From: Sequoia sempervirens
Lineage: Eukaryota > Streptophyta > Pinopsida > Cupressales > Cupressaceae
DNA length: 64,000 nucleotides
Reading direction: 5' to 3'
Assembly (NCBI GenBank): GCA_007258455.2
Contig: VDFB02373365.1
Location: 222,803,353 to 222,867,352 of the forward strand
The translations under genes were made by a program, and so were the position numbers. The notes beneath the pieces are model-generated. The model ran no database searches. It was given only the letters and a program-made list of their open reading frames with translations, and was not told the origin of the DNA. Positions 60,681 to 64,000 of this stretch are shown here, piece by piece. Each line of letters begins with the position of its first letter. Position 1 is the stretch's first letter.

Positions 60681-60716
60681 TTTATAAAGGGTTTTGCTGA
60701 CGTCCGTATAACGTCA
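60681..60716 (-). promoter_or_regulatory. Putative promoter of the glycosyltransferase: TATA-like box and paired TGACG motifs
   Basis: On the minus strand, TTTATAAA lies at 60688-60681, and two TGACG motifs in opposite orientations lie at 60716-60712 and 60698-60702, the latter within a GACGTC palindrome. TGACG is the core of as-1-type elements bound by TGA bZIP factors, which drive stress-induced detoxification genes including some glycosyltransferases. The TATA-like box is only 22 bp from the first ATG, so transcription may start at or after Met1. That would favour Met8, or another TATA element further up. Confidence 0.4.
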
Positions 60717-61110
60717 CCTTCACGTAGCCCTTAAATCGACGCACATCTTTGTTGTTATCGCTAAACTATTAAGAAGATTGTCCGTCTGTCTTCACAAAAT
60801 TAACCCTACCACTTACCTTATACTCGTCTCTTTACATTAATATTTAATACTGCTTGCACCTTTAGTGGGGGACAATCCTTGTCAAATGATAATTATTAAT
60901 AAATAATATTAGCTAAAGTTGTTAAACAATAAAAATTAACATGATGAAAATTATGATATTGCTATCAGGGTTCAACCGTGTAGTTTCGAGTCAAACTCAT
61001 TGACCCATGTTTCATGAGTAGTGGTTCAACAAGAACCCATCTCTCATGATATCGAATGGTCCACTTAGCACTCATTGCATCTAGGTGATGCTCACAGAGG
61101 TGAAGCACTG
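60717..61110. other. Upstream flank, no recognised gene
   Basis: AT-rich up to about 60960. From about 60961 (gctatcagggttcaaccgtg) the composition becomes more balanced and probably belongs to the 5S-containing element that follows. No coding frame was found. Confidence 0.4.
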
Positions 61111-61200
61111 GTCCGTCCCAGGAGGTCACCCATCCCAGTACTGCTCTAGCTCAAGCGCGCTTAACCAGGGAGTTTTTCTCCAAGGTTAAGCCCGCTTGAG
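61111..61200 (-). repeat. 5S-rRNA-derived segment with hairpin (Cassandra-like)
   Basis: On the minus strand it contains gatgggtgacctcctggga, matching box C of plant 5S rRNA, preceded by ggttaagcgcgcttgagc, matching the box A region (AAGTTAAGCGTGCTTGGGC), at the correct mutual distance. A second copy of the box A region lies in inverted orientation: arms 61150-61166 and 61184-61200 pair over 17 bp with one mismatch, plus ggag/ctcc around a T loop. A full 5S gene is absent; the 5' part and the 3' end do not match. Cassandra TRIM elements carry 5S-derived sequence in their LTRs, so this is probably such an LTR (about 60960-61240), although TG/CA ends and a second LTR are not evident. Confidence 0.7.
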
Positions 61201-63755
61201 TTGTTACCCCATTTGCAAAACTTTCAGCAAGTGTTGTGCCTTATGAACCATTCATAATAGAGCCCCTTTAGCTCATCAATTGATAAGTAGGAGGTATTTT
61301 TCCAAATTATGAATAATTGGAATACTCTAGTAATGTAAAAAAAAAAATCTACCATAGTAATTATGAATAATCTTGTGTAGTCATTAGACTATTTACACCT
61401 ATAAATATAAGTAAGTGTAATTATTAGCTTAAATGAATAGAATTTTGAACCTATTATTTAATATTCAAATCTAGAATTTGAACCTTTTATTCATTTTTTA
61501 TATAATTCCCAAAAAAAAATGCGATGTTGATCACAACCGATTTCAATGTCTAAATTATTTTTCAACGTTTAGGTGATGAAAATGTTATATTATTTTTCAA
61601 CTTTAAGGTGATGAAAATGTATAATAAAGTGATTCAAATTTTTAAACATACTAATAAAAAAAAAAATTAGGTGATCAAATAGTTATGTGGGGTCATGTTG
61701 ATGGTATAGTACTTTCGGTTATAGGGTTTAGTCAAGCATATTTATTGTACATACTGTCAATAACTATTCCACGTATAAATCAACAATGATCAAATGTTTG
61801 TGAAGATGGACCTTTACAACAATACATGAGAACTTATTAATGTCATATAAAAAAAATATAAATGCATTCATTAACAAGTGAAAAATAAATCTTTATATAA
61901 AATATCATAACTATCCACATATAAATGCATCATTTATAAAATAAGATATTGATGGTATCAAACAAATGTCATTCTTATGTGTACAACTATTGGGGTGCAA
62001 ATGTATTTACATTAGTACTTCATATTATATGTTTGTCCTATCATAAATATAAAAGTTGAGTACAATAATTGCTTCATATTTTATCCTGAAATGTGAAAGG
62101 TTGTCAAAAAATTTATAAATATTTGGCATTTAATTAAAGTAGTATTTTAAATAATAATATTTTATTTTTATAACAATAAATAGTATTTTGTGTTCAACTA
62201 TTAGATCATTTTTGTTGATTATAAAAGCTAGAGATAACAAGATTCATGGTTACCAAAAGGTATTGAGATTGTATTTAAGTTGTATTTTAAATAAAAATAT
62301 GATATTGTTCTAATAATAAATAATAATTTTGTGTTTAACTTCTAGGGAGTCCATGATTAAATTTTCATTGAATCTCTAAAATTTTATTTTAAGGACACTT
62401 CTCATTAGATGTATCGATGTGGCAAGTTGTATAATGAGCCATACCTCCAAATCTTAGTTGTAGATAGATAAGAGGTCATATCACATTTCTATATAAAAAA
62501 TGGAGGTATTTCATATAACCTCGCATAATAACCTACACAACTACTAGCTCCTCTCCCTATGTGTAAGAAATTGTTAATTCTAGGAATATCTATGTCCCTA
62601 TAAGAAGTCTATTAATTAATAAGTAAAATTAGTATATAATTAAAAAAAAAATTGGTGAGAAATCATTCGAAAAAATATCTATTTTTTTCTTTAAATAGTG
62701 TAAAATTTTATGTTGTTAAATATTGAAATTCAAGTAATCTTTGCATTTAAAATAACTTGTTATGGAATCAAGAGTTGCAACTAACACGGTTTGACAATAA
62801 CTCACTCACAAGATTATTGAGGGAGGTAATTGTTATCTACTGAATTTGCACCATGTTGAATGTGGAATTCAACAATCCAGTGAAACATGGGAATGATTTC
62901 AAGGTGTAGGTTCCTTACATGAGATCAAACCTCCGAAGAAAGTTGGCTTCCTATGGTGTCACCTAAAACTAATGATCTTTTTTGTTGAGGAAAAGGGTAG
63001 AAAGAGATGGCTTTCTAAAAATGAAAACTGGAAAATAGTACCTCTATGGTGATACACCTAATTGAAAAGATTATGAAATTCAGAGTTTTATGCACTTACA
63101 ATATTGACAAAGATTACACCTGCACAACTTATTGTTGTATATTTTTACATAAATGTTTCACAAATAGGTCCTAATGCTTATACTTCAAGAAGGAAAATAA
63201 TGTCACATCCAAAAGCCATTGACACCTCTTGACACAATTTGCAACCTGCATTAGTAGACTTTTTGCATAAAGGTTCTAAAACCTAAGACAAAGCTATAAG
63301 GAAGTAAATATTACCTCACTAATAACTTGATCAATCAACTGATGAAAATAATAATTGTTGGAAATAGGATGCCATTTAATTGCAATCCTAAACATTATTT
63401 ATTTCATGTATCTCCTAAGTCCTTGGAATGTGTTCATTAACACTAGGATTAGGAAGAGATTAATATTTGATGAAATAATCATGTTAATTAAAATTTGTAA
63501 TTAATTATAAATGTTAAGAGCATGTGAGGGTGTCCATTATGAGTTCCTAAATAATAGGGGTGCATGGGGGGCCCACATGGTAGGTGGCACTCACCTTGAG
63601 TTCATTTAACTATTCAGAGTAAGAGATAACACTTCTAAATGCATGTAAAGATCCTAGGAGTTAGGGTTTGATGTTTGCATGCATGAAGTTCATTTCAGTT
63701 TAGTTCATATCCGATTAGTTCAATTCAATTGATTCGTTCAGTTCAATTTAGAAAT
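61201..63755. other. AT-rich stretch without recognised gene
   Basis: No domain-bearing frame. A 36-bp near-duplication (attatttttcaac to gatgaaaatgt) occurs at about 61555-61620. The block 62850-62900 faintly resembles the first 60 bases of the gypsy LTR (gaattcaacaatcc versus aactcaacaatcc), perhaps a distant LTR relative. Confidence 0.4.
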
Positions 63756-63785
63756 AGTTTAGTTTAGTTTAGTTTAGTTTAGTTC
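63756..63785. repeat. (AGTTT)n pentanucleotide repeat
   Basis: About six perfect units, flanked by variants (agttcaattt, agttcatttt) for another 100 bp. It lacks the GGG of plant telomere repeats and is best read as a simple repeat. Confidence 0.9.
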
Positions 63786-63913
63786 ATTTTAGTTCAATTA
63801 TGGTTCAGTTATCTTTAGTTAGTTTTAGTTGAATGGCTAGTTAACTTCAGTTAACTTGGAATACATGGCTAATGACTTGAACAGATGTAGGGACTACTTC
63901 AGTTAAGGGATGA

Positions 63914-63927
63914 CCATTCTGATACCA
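63914..63927 (-). other. Possible copia primer-binding site at the right edge
   Basis: On the minus strand tggtatcagaat follows a TG...-like boundary (tgttgaaaat at 63931). It would be the inside edge of a minus-strand copia 5' LTR lying mostly beyond 64000. No gag was recognised to the left, so support is weak. Confidence 0.3.
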
Positions 63928-64000
63928 AAATGTTGAAAATTAAGGTGTTTTCTTAGCTTAATACTTTGTAAAACTTTAATATTATTGATCTAAATAAGCT

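Noticed and set aside
62848..62910. Resemblance to the start of the 3.9-kb gypsy LTR.
   Set aside because: Similarity covers only a few short words over about 60 bp and then fades. It is not enough to call an LTR.
63756..63785. Telomere-like repeat.
   Set aside because: The unit is AGTTT without GGG, is short, and grades into imperfect variants, so it is a simple repeat.
1..64000. CRISPR arrays, bacterial operons or ribosome-binding sites.
   Set aside because: Sequence content is plant-nuclear throughout and no such structures are present.

Overview
This window looks like a stretch of a large, repeat-filled plant nuclear genome. The base composition is AT-rich and visibly poor in CpG. Almost all recognisable coding sequence is decayed plant-type retrotransposon (LINE, Ty1/copia, Ty3/gypsy), many copies nested and full of nonsense codons. 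The only host gene recognised is a GC-rich, apparently intronless plant UDP-glycosyltransferase. Long intergenic spans, very long LTRs and old nested insertions would fit a conifer or other gymnosperm, but that is inference and no species is claimed.

Layout. 1-2850: 5'-truncated LINE (minus) inserted in a gypsy integrase relic (2870-3840). 3841-7263: no recognised gene apart from one weak candidate exon (5750-5845). 7264-9480: copia relic (plus). 9907-33134: the main structure, a copia element on the minus strand (LTRs 10266-12425 and 32194-32777) flanked on both sides by copies of one 357-bp sequence. Its integrase is split by a complete 14.2-kb gypsy element (16123-30296) with 3.9-kb LTRs, its reverse transcriptase by a solo LTR (13922-15193), and its left LTR by a 1.56-kb insert.

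33135-37673 holds nothing recognised. 37674-52289 contains two copies of a copia LTR, two more solo LTRs of the family seen in the copia RT, another LTR plus primer-binding site, a copia gag-protease relic, a coiled-coil reading frame with two stops, and an array of about nine palindromic units spaced about 100 bp. 52290-55225 is a probable 2.9-kb solo LTR containing TA/GT microsatellites. 55226-59162 is AT-rich and unannotated.

59163-60659 is the UDP-glycosyltransferase (minus), open from end to end apart from two in-frame stop codons (166 and 472 of 498). Upstream are TGACG motifs and a TATA-like box, then a 5S-rRNA-derived hairpin segment (61111-61200) resembling Cassandra-type elements. 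The rest to 64000 is AT-rich with simple repeats and a possible copia primer-binding site at the right edge.

Most notable: the gypsy element encodes an archaeal/plant-type RNase H between protease and reverse transcriptase, whereas the Tat-lineage order known to me puts it after RT-RNase H. The copia element has an apparent 357-bp target duplication with a trimmed LTR end. Short (26-79 bp) direct duplications recur across the window. No operon-like cooperation between genes is visible; the elements relate to each other only by insertion order.
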